57,163 nt of DNA from an uncultured Pelagibacteraceae bacterium (lineage in GTDB: Bacteria > Pseudomonadota > Alphaproteobacteria > Pelagibacterales > Pelagibacteraceae): positions 1-57,163 of the forward strand of contig CACFLJ010000009.1 of the NCBI GenBank assembly GCA_902567045.1. Direction: 5' to 3'. Below the pieces are notes generated by a model, which did not search any database, was not told where the DNA came from, and saw only the letters and a program-made list of their open reading frames with translations. Below are positions 56,799 to 57,163 of this stretch, piece by piece (the first letter of the stretch is position 1; the number at the start of each line of letters is the position of its first letter). The position numbers and the translations under genes were made by a program.

Positions 56799-56816
56799 AC
56801 TATTGAGTGGGAATAA
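56799..56816 (+). repeat. Right attachment-like site: displaced guaA 3' end
   Basis: ACTATTGAGTGGGAATAA follows GGA and would encode G-T-I-E-W-E-stop, the consensus C terminus of GuaA proteins, yet no guaA body precedes it. It is best read as the original chromosomal guaA end displaced by insertion of the element. The next chromosomal gene starts 22 bp later. Confidence 0.75.
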
Positions 56817-56838
56817 TAAGACTATATAACTAGAATAT

Positions 56839-57163
56839 ATGAAATATTTACATACAATGATCAGAGTTTCGAACATAGAGGACTCACTAAGATTTTTTTG
56901 TGATGGATTAGGATTAAAAGAAACAAGAAGAAAAGAAAGTGAGAAAGGAAGATATACATTGGTATTTTTGGCGGCCCCGAATGATAAAGGTGCTGAAATC
57001 GAATTGACTTATAATTGGGATGGAGACAGTTTAGGTGATGGATCTAGAAATTTCGGACATTTAGCTTATAGAGTTGAGAATATATATGATACCTGTCAGA
57101 GATTAAAGGATATGGGTTATACTATAAACAGACCGCCTAGAGATGGTCATATGGCTTTTGTTA
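56839..57163 (+). CDS. gloA: Lactoylglutathione lyase (glyoxalase I), 3' truncated by window edge
   Basis: A VOC-fold metalloenzyme that isomerises the methylglyoxal-glutathione hemithioacetal to lactoylglutathione. The visible 108 residues start MKYLHTMIRVSNIEDSLRFF and include the first metal histidine (in LHTMIRV), the glutamate in GAEIELTYNW and the second histidine in NFGHLAYRVENIY; the last ligand lies beyond the window. Codon use returns to the AGA-rich host style, so this is probably the chromosomal gene that followed guaA before the insertion. Confidence 0.93.
   Translation, partial: MKYLHTMIRVSNIEDSLRFFCDGLGLKETRRKESEKGRYTLVFLAAPNDKGAEIELTYNWDGDSLGDGSRNFGHLAYRVENIYDTCQRLKDMGYTINRPPRDGHMAFV

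Overview
The window is AT-rich (roughly 30% G+C by eye) and very densely coded: most genes are separated by a few bases or overlap, Arg is mostly AGA and Lys mostly AAA. It carries an alphaproteobacterial dcw cluster, a proteorhodopsin, a NADP-isocitrate dehydrogenase of the alphaproteobacterial/eukaryotic type, and GTTC-N7-GTTC type SOS operators. Together these point to a streamlined marine alphaproteobacterium of the SAR11 clade (Candidatus Pelagibacter or a close relative). That assignment is inference from gene content and composition; no rRNA or tRNA gene was recognised in the window.

Layout. 1-13.8 kb: the 3' part of the division and cell-wall cluster (ftsI partial, murE-murF fused in one gene, mraY, murD, ftsW, murG, murC, murB, ddl, ftsQ, ftsA), almost entirely translationally coupled. 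It is followed by lpxC, bamD and ligA, with ftsZ and recN missing from their usual places. 17.7-28.8 kb: housekeeping genes on both strands (Xaa-Pro aminopeptidase, UvrD-type helicase, AsmA-like protein, fumC, a MazG-like pyrophosphohydrolase, ygfZ, dihydroorotase, propionyl-CoA synthetase-like). 28.8-31.8 kb: a blue-tuned proteorhodopsin with its own leader palindrome and a strong intrinsic terminator, then ferredoxin, ferredoxin-NADP reductase and a glutathione transferase. 31.8-38.3 kb: dksA, a three-gene glycosyltransferase operon that includes a 41-codon membrane peptide, then DUF1800, DUF1501 (Tat substrate) and a secreted amidohydrolase. 38.3-44.5 kb: umuDC under a textbook SOS promoter, two GFA-fold zinc proteins, a glycerate-kinase-like P-loop kinase, tolC, and recA with a near-consensus SOS operator. 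44.5-54.5 kb: alaS, icd, psd-pssA, a glycosyltransferase-like gene, rlmE, a guaB that has lost its CBS domains, a TPR protein and guaA.

The most unusual part is 54.5-56.8 kb. The 3' end of guaA (encoding TIELE-stop) is repeated downstream at 56799-56816 (encoding GTIEWE-stop). Between the copies lies a compact element with an 18-bp direct repeat near each end and several copies of the octamer GTTAGAAA. Its main gene joins the DNA-binding half of a phage-type tyrosine integrase (without the catalytic domain) in frame to a Rossmann-like domain and a TylF-type O-methyltransferase. A 59-codon gene resembling only the N-terminal part of H-NS-like proteins follows. The CGT/CGA/CTC codons here differ from the rest of the window. 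I read this as a degenerate or minimal integrative element at the known guaA 3'-end hotspot. Chromosomal genes resume with a glyoxalase I gene cut by the window edge.

How the genes work together: the first 15 kb makes the lipid II precursor, the septal synthase pair FtsW-FtsI, the divisome link FtsQ-FtsA, and the first committed steps of the outer membrane (LpxC, BamD). The proteorhodopsin block couples light-driven proton export to a neighbouring ferredoxin/NADPH redox module. The umuDC and recA operators indicate a working SOS regulon. guaB and guaA together convert IMP to GMP.
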